37,944 bases of DNA, from contig JAJZCL010000006.1 in the NCBI GenBank assembly GCA_021846165.1, forward strand, positions 1 through 37,944, in the 5' to 3' direction. The notes beneath the pieces are model-generated. The model was not told the origin of the DNA and did no database searches. It saw nothing but the letters and a program-made list of their open reading frames with translations. The position numbers and the translations under genes were made by a program. This document shows positions 30,689 through 37,944 of this stretch, in pieces. Origin of the DNA: Bacillota bacterium. Its GTDB lineage: Bacteria; Bacillota; Bacilli; Alicyclobacillales; SLC66. Within the stretch, counting starts at the first letter, position 1, and each line of letters opens with the position of its first letter.

Positions 30689-31343
30689 CTTCCTTCATTT
30701 GCCCCCGTCCTTCCTGCGTATCCACCAAGAGCCGCTCCAGAGCCTTGACGCGCTCCTCCAACCGCCTGCACTCTTCTCCGATCACATCCGGCAGATCAGT
30801 CTGGTTCAGGTCGTCATCGACGCGCTTGCCGTCCTGTACGATGACACGCGCCGGAATTCCCACCACCGTCGAATTGGGCGGAACAGAACGCAGGACGATG
30901 GAACCCGCCCCAACCTTCGCGTAGTCGCCCACGGTCAGTGAACCAAGCACCTTCGCGCCGGTCGCAACCAAGACGTGATCGCCGAGCGTCGGGTGACGCT
31001 TGCCTTTTTCCTTGCCCGTCCCCCCCAGCGTGACCCCCTGGTAAAGGACGACATAATCGCCCACCTCTGCCGTTTCCCCGATCACCACCCCCATGCCGTG
31101 ATCGATGAACAGGCAGTGGCCGATGGTGGCGCCGGGGTGAATCTCAATGCCCGTCAGAAACCTGGCAAACTGCGAAACGATGCGGGCAAGCGTAAAGAAC
31201 TTGCACCGATACAGCCGGTGCGACAGGCGGTAGAACCACACCGCGTGTAGCCCGGAATACGTCAAAAACACTTCAAAACTCGATCGAGCCGCCGGATCCA
31301 TTTCCTTTGCGAAAGCAATATCCTCTCGAATGCGCCGGAACAA
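30660..31343 (-). CDS. cysE: Serine O-acetyltransferase
   Basis: CysE makes O-acetylserine, the carbon skeleton for cysteine. The 227-residue protein has an N-terminal helical part and a left-handed beta-helix of hexapeptide repeats. The active-site segment is [18 protein letters not shown] (Asp81 and His82), followed by [20 protein letters not shown]. The start is TTG at 31343 behind AAGGGGGTCGGCACCA. The C-terminus is longer than the catalytic core and overlaps cysS by 29 bases. It is directly downstream of the T-box leader. Confidence 0.96.
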   Translation of the reverse strand: MFRRIREDIAFAKEMDPAARSSFEVFLTYSGLHAVWFYRLSHRLYRCKFFTLARIVSQFARFLTGIEIHPGATIGHCLFIDHGMGVVIGETAEVGDYVVLYQGVTLGGTGKEKGKRHPTLGDHVLVATGAKVLGSLTVGDYAKVGAGSIVLRSVPPNSTVVGIPARVIVQDGKRVDDDLNQTDLPDVIGEECRRLEERVKALERLLVDTQEGRGQMKEGGQTGDPTV

Positions 31344-31370
31344 TGGTGCCGACCCCCTTCATTCGCAAAA

Positions 31371-31420
31371 TAAAAAACCGCCCCGACATGTCAGAAACGG
31401 TGTCCCGCGGTTCCACTCTG
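31371..31420 (-). terminator. T-box terminator/antiterminator
   Basis: The T-box sequence AGAGTGGAACCGCGGG (31404-31419) is followed by a hairpin with arms CCGC-GGACA and TGTC-GCGG, then TTTTTTATTTT. The same bases can form the antiterminator when uncharged tRNA is bound, or this terminator when it is not. This is the switch of the cysE-cysS leader. Confidence 0.92.
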
Positions 31421-31640
31421 CTTTGCGCCGCGTTTGCGCGTAACATGACGCGCGGCGTGCGCACACTCGACTAGGCTGTAACGGGCCGCCGTCGGGTTTT
31501 ACTGAAGGAGCGGCGCTCCTCGTTCTTCCCGCTCGCGCGAGGGGCATTCTGCCGTACACCGCCATCCCCGCTTCCAGCCTGCCTGATCGCAGAGGGGACT
31601 CTCTGGCGCGGTGCGCACCGCATACTCTTCCTCGCGTTCG
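31371..31640 (-). ncRNA. T-box leader, cysteine-specific, of cysE-cysS
   Basis: The 312-base gap between gltX and cysE holds a T-box riboswitch. The base of stem I pairs CGCGAGG (about 31630-31636) with CCTCGCG (31536-31542). In between are the AGTA motif (AAGAGTATG) on the 5' side and GAA-TGC-C on the 3' side. The specifier codon is TGC (31544-31546), which reads cysteine, and CTGGAAGC is the distal-loop-type sequence. Uncharged tRNA-Cys therefore turns on cysE, cysS and probably mrnC and rlmB. The short open frames here are not genes. I see no convincing promoter at its 5' end. Confidence 0.92.
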
Positions 31641-31655
31641 ATTGATGATCCAGTT

Positions 31656-33110
31656 TTATGATGATGATAACGCGTTCTGCAAGCGTTCCCGCAGCCGTCC
31701 TTTGCCCAAAAGCAGGAGCGAACGGTGCAGGTCGGGACCCTGCAACTGCCCTAGCGCCGCCGCGCGAATCGGCATAAAGAGATCCTTCCCCTTACTGCCC
31801 GTGTCGATTTGCACCGCCTTAAAGAGCGGCTTGATCGTCTCCTTCGTCCATGACGGCACGCTCTCCACATGACGCAAAAACGCGCGTACCACAGCTTGTG
31901 CTGTCTCCTGATTTAACATCGATTTTGCCTCATCGTCAAGCTCTGGCAGTCGAATCAGGAACGTCCGCCCCGCGACGGGCAATTCGCCGAGGGATGAGAT
32001 CCTGTCCTGGTACAGCGACAGCCACTCGGCTAGCCATACATCATCGATGTGATCTGGTAAGTCGCGGACAAACCTCTCGACAAGCGGTCGCAAAACGAGC
32101 AACAGGTTCGCGACGGATTGCGACTTCAAGTACTGAGCGTTGATCCACGCAAGCTTCGCTGGATCGAAGTAAGCACCGCTTTTATGTACCCGCTCCAAAG
32201 CGAACTCGCGCACCAGTTCCGCCTTGTCGTAAAGCTCCCGCTCCCCGCCCGGCGACCACCCAAGCAGCGCCAGGTAGTTGAACAGCGCCTCTGGCAAGTA
32301 CCCCATGTTCCGGTACTGCTCGACAAACTGCACGATCGACTCGTCCCGCTTACTGAGTTTTTTCCCGTTCGGGCCAAGGATCAGGGACACGTGCCCAAAC
32401 AACGGCGGTTCCCAACCGAACGCACGATACAAAAACAACTGCCGCGGCGTGTTGGAAATGTGTTCCTCGCCGCGCATCACGTGCGTGATCGCCATCAGGT
32501 GATCGTCCACCACACAGGCAAAGTTATAGGTGGGGATGCCGCTTGACTTCACGATCACAAAATCCCCGCCCATGCTCCCAGGTTCAAAATTCAACTCGCC
32601 GCGAATCAGATCGCGAAAGCTCACAACCGCATCATCTGGCACCCGGAATCGGATCGCGGGCTTGCGTCCCTGCGCCTCGTAATCCATCACCTCTGCTTCG
32701 GTCAAATGCCGACAGTGGCCGGAGTAGCGCGGCATTTCCTCTTTGGCAACACGCGCGTCCCGCTCTGCCGCCAGCTCTTCCTCGCTGCAATAGCAAGCAT
32801 ACGCGAGGCCGCGTTGGCGCAAAACACTTACGTATTCGCCGTAGATCTCCAGCCGTTCGGTCGAGATGTACGGCTCACACGTACCGCCCACGTCCGGCCC
32901 CTCGTCCCACTCCAGCCCAAGCCAGCGCAGATTGTCCGCAAACTTGTCCGCTGCGTCGTCGACGTTGCGCTCTAGGTCGGTGTCCTCAATGCGCAGGATA
33001 AATTCGCCGCCCATGTGCTTTGCATATAAATAATTAAATAACGCCGTCCGCGCACCGCCAATGTGCAGGTGCCCCGTTGGACTCGGCGCATAGCGCAACC
33101 TGACCGTCAT
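31656..33110 (-). CDS. gltX: Glutamyl-tRNA synthetase
   Basis: GluRS charges tRNA-Glu and, in bacteria without GlnRS, also mischarges tRNA-Gln for later amidation; which type this is cannot be told here. The 484-residue class I enzyme has the HIGG motif at 16-19 and KLSKR at 251-255. A zinc-type cluster CYC at 106-108 with Cys133 follows the catalytic N-terminus. The ATG at 33110 starts four bases after the ispF stop and uses GGAAGGTGA from the ispF tail. A longer frame upstream lies inside ispF and is not coding. Confidence 0.97.
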   Translation of the reverse strand: MTVRLRYAPSPTGHLHIGGARTALFNYLYAKHMGGEFILRIEDTDLERNVDDAADKFADNLRWLGLEWDEGPDVGGTCEPYISTERLEIYGEYVSVLRQRGLAYACYCSEEELAAERDARVAKEEMPRYSGHCRHLTEAEVMDYEAQGRKPAIRFRVPDDAVVSFRDLIRGELNFEPGSMGGDFVIVKSSGIPTYNFACVVDDHLMAITHVMRGEEHISNTPRQLFLYRAFGWEPPLFGHVSLILGPNGKKLSKRDESIVQFVEQYRNMGYLPEALFNYLALLGWSPGGERELYDKAELVREFALERVHKSGAYFDPAKLAWINAQYLKSQSVANLLLVLRPLVERFVRDLPDHIDDVWLAEWLSLYQDRISSLGELPVAGRTFLIRLPELDDEAKSMLNQETAQAVVRAFLRHVESVPSWTKETIKPLFKAVQIDTGSKGKDLFMPIRAAALGQLQGPDLHRSLLLLGKGRLRERLQNALSSS

Positions 33111-33114
33111 TCGC

Positions 33115-33600
33115 TCACCTTCCTTCTGCCACGGACGCAAGCAGCGCGACCGCTTGCACAGCGATCCCTTCTTCGCGCCCGATGAACCCCATTTTCTCCA
33201 TCGTCGTCGCCTTGATGCTAATGTCTTCTGACGACACACCCAGTTCACGCGCGAGCAAGCGCGCCATGCCAGCCTTGTGCGGTGCTAGTTTGGGCTTTTC
33301 TGCCATCACCATGACGTCAACGTTGACGACCCGGTAGCCTTTTTGCGTGATCAGCGCGACGACCTCTCGCATCAGGAGCATACTAGAAATTCCCCGGTAG
33401 CGCTCCTCCGTGTTGGGAAAGTGATCGCCGATGTCGCCCAGCGCCAGCGCCCCAAGGAGCGCGTCCATCAGCGCATGGATCAGAACGTCTGCATCGGAGT
33501 GTCCTATGAGACCCACTGCAGACGGAATCTCCACCCCGCCCAACACCAGTTTTTTTCCGGCTTCAAAGCGGTGAACATCAAACCCAAGCCCTACTCGCAC
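33115..33600 (-). CDS. ispF: 2-C-methyl-D-erythritol 2,4-cyclodiphosphate synthase
   Basis: IspF carries out the cyclisation step of the MEP pathway to isoprenoids. The 161-residue protein starts MRVGLGFDVHRFEAGKK, with the metal ligands Asp8, His10 and His42 (in LIHALMDALLGA). It ends with MGFIGREEGIAVQAVALL. The GTG at 33600 is eight bases after GGGAG and overlaps the ispD end by ten bases. A longer frame upstream is an ispD shadow. Coupled with ispD and gltX. Confidence 0.97.
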   Translation of the reverse strand: MRVGLGFDVHRFEAGKKLVLGGVEIPSAVGLIGHSDADVLIHALMDALLGALALGDIGDHFPNTEERYRGISSMLLMREVVALITQKGYRVVNVDVMVMAEKPKLAPHKAGMARLLARELGVSSEDISIKATTMEKMGFIGREEGIAVQAVALLASVAEGR

Positions 33601-34289
33601 ATCGCCATCTCCCACAACCGGATCCACTGCAAGTCCGCGCGTTCCGTGACCTTCACATTCCACGGCGCCCCTTCCACCACTGCAACCGCACGACCAACCC
33701 GCTCCAGCAGCACCGTGTCGTCCGTTCCCGTAAAGCCGTCCGCCGCCGCCACTTCGTGCGCATAAAGCAACCATTCGCGCAAAAACACCTGCGGCGTCGC
33801 CACCGCCCACAGCCTGTCCCGATCAACATTCGTCACGATCTTGCCACCCTCGTCCACGCGCTTTAGCGTGTCCCGCACGCGCCAGCCAATCGTCGCCGCG
33901 CCGCACGCAATCGCCGCCTCAAGCACGCGCAAAAAGTCCGTGCGCGTCAAGAACGGACGCGCCCCGTCGTGAACGGCAACATACTCACGACTCGTTTCCG
34001 TAAGTCCGCGCCGCACCGATTCCTGGCGAGTGTCGCCACCCACCACCACGCGCACATCCGCAAGATTCGCCATCGCGAGCGCTTCCACCACTCGCAGTTC
34101 ATCGTCCGGATGAATGACCGCAATCAACGAATCTGCGTCATATTCGCGCAGTCTTCGCAACGTATACACAAACAAAGGAAGACCGCAGAGCGACAGCCAC
34201 TGCTTTCGCTCCGCCATCCCCATTCGACTGCCCGTTCCGGCCGCCATCACCAACACGTCGACCCGTTTCAGGCGGTTCTCCTCGATCAC
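33591..34289 (-). CDS. ispD: 2-C-methyl-D-erythritol 4-phosphate cytidylyltransferase
   Basis: IspD joins CTP to methylerythritol phosphate in the MEP pathway. The 232-residue protein has the nucleotide-binding loop VLVMAAGTGSRMG (about 12-24), VVVGGDTRQESVRRGL, and the active-site segment VAVHDGARPFL. The start is uncertain. The GTG at 34289 gives the family length, but its Shine-Dalgarno (GGAGG) is 12 bases away. A CTG at 34271, six bases after GAGGAG, would give MKRVDVLVMAAG, also plausible. It follows yacL by 37 bases. Confidence 0.94.
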   Translation of the reverse strand: MIEENRLKRVDVLVMAAGTGSRMGMAERKQWLSLCGLPLFVYTLRRLREYDADSLIAVIHPDDELRVVEALAMANLADVRVVVGGDTRQESVRRGLTETSREYVAVHDGARPFLTRTDFLRVLEAAIACGAATIGWRVRDTLKRVDEGGKIVTNVDRDRLWAVATPQVFLREWLLYAHEVAAADGFTGTDDTVLLERVGRAVAVVEGAPWNVKVTERADLQWIRLWEMAMCE

Positions 34290-34326
34290 TTGCCTTACGC
34301 TCCTCCATTGCCCATCAATTCCAACT

Positions 34327-35421
34327 TTATAGCGCTCGCTCCAGCAACTTCGGTTTTGCAAAAATCATCCGCCCAGCCGATGTTTGCAACACACTAGTCA
34401 CTAACACATCAATGCGGGTACCGATATACTCGCGACCGCCTTCAATCACAATCATGGTGCCATCGTCCAAGTAGCCAATGCCCTGGTTGTGTTCCTTACC
34501 GTCCTTGATCACCTGTACCTTAATCTCCTCGCCCGGCAAAACGACGGGCTTAACCGCATTGGCCAGGTCATTGATGTTCAAGACCGCCACACCCTGCAAT
34601 TCGCACACCTTGTTCAGATTATAGTCGTTGGTGACTACCTTGCCATCAAGTTGCTTTGCCAGCTTGACCAGCTTGCTGTCTACCTCGCTAATCTCTTCGA
34701 AGTCAATCTCCAGCACCTGCACCTTGACCTTCAGTTCTTTCTGAACGCGGTTCAGAATATCCAATCCCCTGCGACCACGGTTGCGCTTCAGCACATCGGA
34801 ACTGTCAGCAATGTGCTGCAACTCCTCTAACACAAACGACGGAATGACGATGACACCGTCAAGAAAACCAGTTTCGACGATATCGGCAATCCGACCGTCG
34901 ATGATCACGCTGGTATCGAGCAGCTTTGCCTCACCCGCCCGGTTCATCGGCACAACCCCAGACTGTTGCAATTTACCAGAGCGATCCCCACGCGTGCGAA
35001 TAATGGCCGGAATCAGCGAAAAGATCTCTTCACGTCTGGAAAAAAAGATGCTAAACCCAAGATAGGCAAACAGTATGGACACGAAAAACTGAATCAGAAC
35101 ACCGACAACAGGAATGTGTTCCAGCGCGGGCGTGATCAAGAACGCGACCACCAAGCCGACAATCATGCCCACCACGCCAGAGAGCAAGTCAACAAGCGGC
35201 GTGTGGATCAAACGCTCCTCCAGCCAGTGAAACCAACGCATAAACGGTTCCACCAGAAGCGTACCTATCAAAAGCGCGATGAGTCCACCAAGTACGGAAG
35301 TCAAAATCGACTCCCAAGTAAAATTAGGAATATGAATGAGTGCCAATAATTGCGTGCCGTACGCGCCACCCAAGGTAACCCCGACGGCAAAAAAGAAAAT
35401 CTGCAAAATCAACTTGATCAA
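34327..35421 (-). CDS. yacL: Membrane protein with PIN and TRAM domains (YacL-like)
   Basis: The 364-residue protein has four predicted membrane segments (about 1-22, 38-58, 79-98 and 105-127). A PIN nuclease-like domain follows with [11 protein letters not shown] (Asp169, Asp175), then a C-terminal TRAM domain (about 300-362) that may bind RNA. Its cellular role is not established. The TTG at 35421 was chosen because GGAGG lies eight bases upstream and the length then matches B. subtilis YacL; an in-frame ATG 30 codons earlier has no ribosome site. It lies between pssA and ispD. Confidence 0.92.
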   Translation of the reverse strand: MIKLILQIFFFAVGVTLGGAYGTQLLALIHIPNFTWESILTSVLGGLIALLIGTLLVEPFMRWFHWLEERLIHTPLVDLLSGVVGMIVGLVVAFLITPALEHIPVVGVLIQFFVSILFAYLGFSIFFSRREEIFSLIPAIIRTRGDRSGKLQQSGVVPMNRAGEAKLLDTSVIIDGRIADIVETGFLDGVIVIPSFVLEELQHIADSSDVLKRNRGRRGLDILNRVQKELKVKVQVLEIDFEEISEVDSKLVKLAKQLDGKVVTNDYNLNKVCELQGVAVLNINDLANAVKPVVLPGEEIKVQVIKDGKEHNQGIGYLDDGTMIVIEGGREYIGTRIDVLVTSVLQTSAGRMIFAKPKLLERAL

Positions 35422-35457
35422 GCGACCCACCTCCTTTCCCCAGTATTGTCTAGATTG

Positions 35458-35463
35458 ATTATA
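35458..35463 (-). promoter_or_regulatory. Candidate -10 box upstream of yacL
   Basis: A perfect TATAAT lies 36 bases before the yacL start in the 109-base pssA-yacL gap. No good -35 is found 16-18 bases upstream, although TTGACC and TTGACG occur farther up. A start site here is possible but unproven. Confidence 0.3.
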
Positions 35464-35530
35464 AATTAAACGATTCCCATTCAGCTTAACATTCGTCAAT
35501 TCAGGGGTCAATTTTAAATGAAGGAGTCGA

Positions 35531-36112
35531 TTAAGCTTTCATCTTTTTGGTCGACAAGTTTCTCAGTTTTTCGACTCTGCGCCAAGTCCCCCGCGGCATA
35601 CCGATTTTTTTCAAGTTGGGGTAACGGGTCTGACTAATCATCAGGTAACTCAGCACCACCGTCAAAACCGGTGCGAGTACGCCCGGCAACCGTCCGTGGT
35701 AGAGCGAGAATGCGGCTAGCGTGCCGCCTGCCGCCGTGGTCGGCAATCCCACAAAGTAATTCGTATGGTCTGTTTGCGTGTTGAACCGCGCCAGCCGGAG
35801 CGCCCCGGCAAGCGGAAACATCGCCGCCACCGCGACCCCCACCCAACCGAGCGTTCGCAAATCGTCCACGTACAAGATGACCGCAGGCGCCACCCCAAAG
35901 ATCAACAGATCGGACAACGAATCCAGTTCGCGACCAAAATCACTCTGCGTACCAAGCGCCCGCGCGACCCACCCGTCCAACCCGTCAATCACCATTCCCA
36001 CGATTACCAATATCGCAGCAAGCTGAAATTCACCTTGCACGGTTAAAAACAGTGCCACCATGCCCAGCAACACATTGGTTGAAGTTAACAAATTCGCCCA
36101 AATTTTACGCAC
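35531..36112 (-). CDS. pssA: CDP-diacylglycerol--serine O-phosphatidyltransferase
   Basis: This membrane enzyme transfers phosphatidyl from CDP-diacylglycerol to serine, the first step towards phosphatidylethanolamine. The 193-residue protein has several hydrophobic segments and a perfect CDP-alcohol phosphotransferase motif: Asp43, Asp46, Gly47, Ala50, Arg51, Gly60, Asp64 and Asp68. The serine substrate is inferred from overall similarity; another alcohol is possible. The start is GTG behind AGAGGAAAGC. It lies between disA and yacL, which are adjacent in B. subtilis. Confidence 0.85.
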   Translation of the reverse strand: MRKIWANLLTSTNVLLGMVALFLTVQGEFQLAAILVIVGMVIDGLDGWVARALGTQSDFGRELDSLSDLLIFGVAPAVILYVDDLRTLGWVGVAVAAMFPLAGALRLARFNTQTDHTNYFVGLPTTAAGGTLAAFSLYHGRLPGVLAPVLTVVLSYLMISQTRYPNLKKIGMPRGTWRRVEKLRNLSTKKMKA

Positions 36113-36132
36113 GCTTTCCTCTCCCTCACGAT

Positions 36133-37209
36133 TTACAAATTGCGTTCGAGAAACACCTGCTCCTGCATGCGACGAAGCCCGTCTTTAATCGCCCTGGCGC
36201 GGATTGCGCCGATGCCTTCCACATCGTCCAACTCCTCCACAGAGGCGTTGACAATTTTGCCGAGGGTATTAAATTCTTCTGTCAGATTATCGATAATCGG
36301 TTGCGGCAATCGCGGAATTTTGTGCAAAATTCGATACCCTCTCGACGAAACGCCCATTTCCGCTAAATTTCCCGTACCTGAATAACCAAGCGCATGCGCG
36401 ATCACTGCCGAGTTAAGCACCTCGTCCTGCTTCAGAGCGTGTACGGCAGACAAGATTTGGTGCGGCGTCAGTTCGTGCCCGTCCGCCGAATAGTCCTTGA
36501 CGAGCAGGTACGCCTCCTCGTCCACCCTCGCCACCAACTCGTCGAGTTGCATCGCGACCAACCGCCCTTCTGACCCCAACTCGGTAATGTAGCGCTTGAT
36601 CTCCGCCTTGATCCGCAACACCATCTCAAAACGCTGCAAGACGTGCACCACATCCTGAAGCGACACCATTTCATCCATTTCCAGCGCCGACAGACTCGTC
36701 AGCGCCGTGTCGAGTACGGTTTTGTAGCGCTCCAGCGTCTGAATGGCCTGATTCGCCTTCGTGATGATCACGCTGATTTCTTTTAAAGAATAGCGGATGT
36801 CACCCTGATACAGCGTGATCACGTTGCGCCGCTGCGACACGCATACCACGAGTCGCTTGGTCTGAATGGCCACCCGCTCCGCCGTGCGATGCCGGGTGCC
36901 CGTCTCGTTGCTAGGGATTGCAGGATCGGGATTCAATTGTGTATTGGCGTACAAAATGCGCTTCGCATCCTCGCTGAGAATGATCGCGCCGTCCATTTTT
37001 GCCAGTTCGTACAGTCCAGCGGGCGTAAAGTCGCAATTGATCGAAAACCCGCCGTCCGCCATCGCCGCCACCTCATCATCATACCCGATCAAGATCAAAC
37101 CGCCGGTCTTCGCCCGCAGCACATTGTCCACACCCTCGCGAATCGGGGTTCCCGGCGCCACCATGCGCAGCATTTTCATCATCATCGATTCGCGTTTTGA
37201 TTCGTCCAC
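36133..37209 (-). CDS. disA: Diadenylate cyclase DisA (DNA integrity scanning protein)
   Basis: DisA joins two ATP into cyclic di-AMP and stops doing so at branched DNA, reporting damage before sporulation. The 358-residue protein has the DAC domain with the DGA motif at 73-75 (MDGAIILSED) and the RHR motif at 106-108 (GTRHRTAER). A helical middle and a C-terminal helix-hairpin-helix DNA-binding domain follow (VEELDDVEGIGAIRARAIKD). The start is GTG at 37209, with GGAGGGG supplied by the radA end. It is separated from radA by three bases. Confidence 0.97.
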   Translation of the reverse strand: MDESKRESMMMKMLRMVAPGTPIREGVDNVLRAKTGGLILIGYDDEVAAMADGGFSINCDFTPAGLYELAKMDGAIILSEDAKRILYANTQLNPDPAIPSNETGTRHRTAERVAIQTKRLVVCVSQRRNVITLYQGDIRYSLKEISVIITKANQAIQTLERYKTVLDTALTSLSALEMDEMVSLQDVVHVLQRFEMVLRIKAEIKRYITELGSEGRLVAMQLDELVARVDEEAYLLVKDYSADGHELTPHQILSAVHALKQDEVLNSAVIAHALGYSGTGNLAEMGVSSRGYRILHKIPRLPQPIIDNLTEEFNTLGKIVNASVEELDDVEGIGAIRARAIKDGLRRMQEQVFLERNL

Positions 37210-37212
37210 TCG

Positions 37213-37944
37213 TTACTTCCCCTCCATGACCGTACGGATCGCCTCGTCCAGCGTCCTCACTCCGATGAGATCAATCCCGCTGACGCTCTCCTTTAATCGC
37301 TCGACGTTACCGTAGGGCGCGACCAGTTTCGTAAACCCCAGCTTTTTTGCCTCCTGCAAGCGCTGATCCAATCGCGTGACCGCCCGCACCTCGCCCGTCA
37401 GTCCCACCTCACCCGCCGCCACCGTCCCAGACGAAATCGGCGCATCGCGATAGCTCGACACCAGGCTGAGCGCAAGGCCAAGGTCGATCGCCGGTTCCTC
37501 AATCCGTATGCCGCCCGCCACGTTCACGTATGCGTCATAGTTTTGCAGGTACAGCCCGATGCGCTTTTCCAGTACCGCCATCAGGAGCGTGACTCGCTGG
37601 TAATCGATCCCCGACGCCGTCCGGCGCGGATTCCCATACGCCGTCGGCGCGACGAGCGCTTGAACCTCAGCCAGCACTGGCCGCGACCCCTCCATGCTGG
37701 CGACCACAATCGAGCCAGATGCGCCCTCCGCGCGTTCTGCCAGAAACAACTCCGAAGGACTTAAGACATCGACTAGTCCCATTCCTTGCATATCAAAAAC
37801 ACCCAGCTCACTGGTCGAACCAAAGCGGTTTTTGACCGTTCTGAGGACTCGATAGCGGTGATGACGGTCACCCTCAAAGTACAGCACCGCGTCCACCATG
37901 TGTTCGAGCAGCCGCGGCCCTGCGAGGTTGCCGTCTTTGGTGAC
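37213..37944 (-). CDS. radA: DNA repair protein RadA (partial, N-terminus beyond window)
   Basis: RadA is a RecA-like helicase that helps branch migration in recombinational repair. The window holds the last 243 residues, starting inside [18 protein letters not shown]. The RadA-specific KNRFG motif is present ([13 protein letters not shown]), followed by the Lon protease-like C-terminal domain with [18 protein letters not shown]. The Walker A and zinc finger parts (about 215 residues) are outside the window. It is directly upstream of disA, with which it interacts in B. subtilis. Confidence 0.96.
   Translation of the reverse strand, partial: VTKDGNLAGPRLLEHMVDAVLYFEGDRHHRYRVLRTVKNRFGSTSELGVFDMQGMGLVDVLSPSELFLAERAEGASGSIVVASMEGSRPVLAEVQALVAPTAYGNPRRTASGIDYQRVTLLMAVLEKRIGLYLQNYDAYVNVAGGIRIEEPAIDLGLALSLVSSYRDAPISSGTVAAGEVGLTGEVRAVTRLDQRLQEAKKLGFTKLVAPYGNVERLKESVSGIDLIGVRTLDEAIRTVMEGK

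Noticed and set aside
31359-31565. Short minus-strand open frames between gltX and cysE
   Set aside because: They lie inside the cysteine T-box leader, whose RNA elements explain the sequence.
33116-33248. N-terminal extension of gltX upstream of 33110
   Set aside because: It lies inside ispF; GluRS proteins start close to the MTVRLRYAPSPTG motif and a ribosome site is present there.

Overview
The window is a continuous block of housekeeping genes from a Gram-positive bacterium of the Bacillota (class Bacilli), probably an endospore former. All 50 recognisable genes lie on the minus strand, so transcription runs from high to low coordinates. The gene order radA-disA-yacL-ispD-ispF-gltX-cysE-cysS-mrnC-rlmB-sigH-rpmG-secE-nusG-rplKAJL-ybxB-rpoBC-ybxF-rpsLG-fusA-tuf-S10/spc is the Bacillus subtilis-type order. 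The sporulation sigma factor SigH, a cysteine T-box, and zinc-type S14 and L33 agree with this. The moderately GC-rich composition and frequent GTG/TTG starts suggest a lineage outside Bacillus itself, perhaps near Alicyclobacillaceae or Paenibacillaceae; that placement is inference. No mobile element, CRISPR array, tRNA or rRNA gene was found.

Region 1 (37944 down to 27977) begins with the 3' half of radA, then disA (c-di-AMP synthesis), a phosphatidylserine synthase gene, the PIN/TRAM membrane protein gene yacL, two MEP isoprenoid genes (ispD, ispF) and gltX. A cysteine T-box leader then controls cysE-cysS, followed by mrnC and rlmB. Overlapping stops and starts show that much of this is translationally coupled. 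Region 2 (27871 to 23026) holds sigH with its own promoter, rpmG-secE-nusG, rplK-rplA, the L10 leader with rplJ-rplL, a terminator-like hairpin, and an RsmC-like methyltransferase gene.

Region 3 (about 23029 to 15541) is rpoB-rpoC, with a strong extended -10 promoter, a leader of about 170 nt and a strong intrinsic terminator. Region 4 (15529 to 10809) is the str operon: an L7Ae-like gene, rpsL, rpsG, fusA and tuf, with its own promoter and a terminator after tuf. Region 5 is lepB (signal peptidase I), an extra gene between tuf and the S10 operon. It has a promoter candidate, a leader hairpin and a possible 8-codon upstream ORF. Region 6 (10095 to 1) is the S10-spc ribosomal protein cluster, from rpsJ to the first 274 codons of secY. 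Its promoter has a perfect -10 and sits against the end of lepB.

The products work together in ribosome assembly, translation, transcription, secretion and a few central biosyntheses. I see no new defence, toxin or biosynthetic system. The points worth a second look are regulatory or architectural: a perfect 10-bp inverted repeat around the sigH promoter, a small hairpin between the nusG Shine-Dalgarno and its start, the lepB leader, non-ATG starts in 26 of 49 genes (including TTG for EF-Tu), the absence of yacP/rae1, and the insertions of pssA and lepB.
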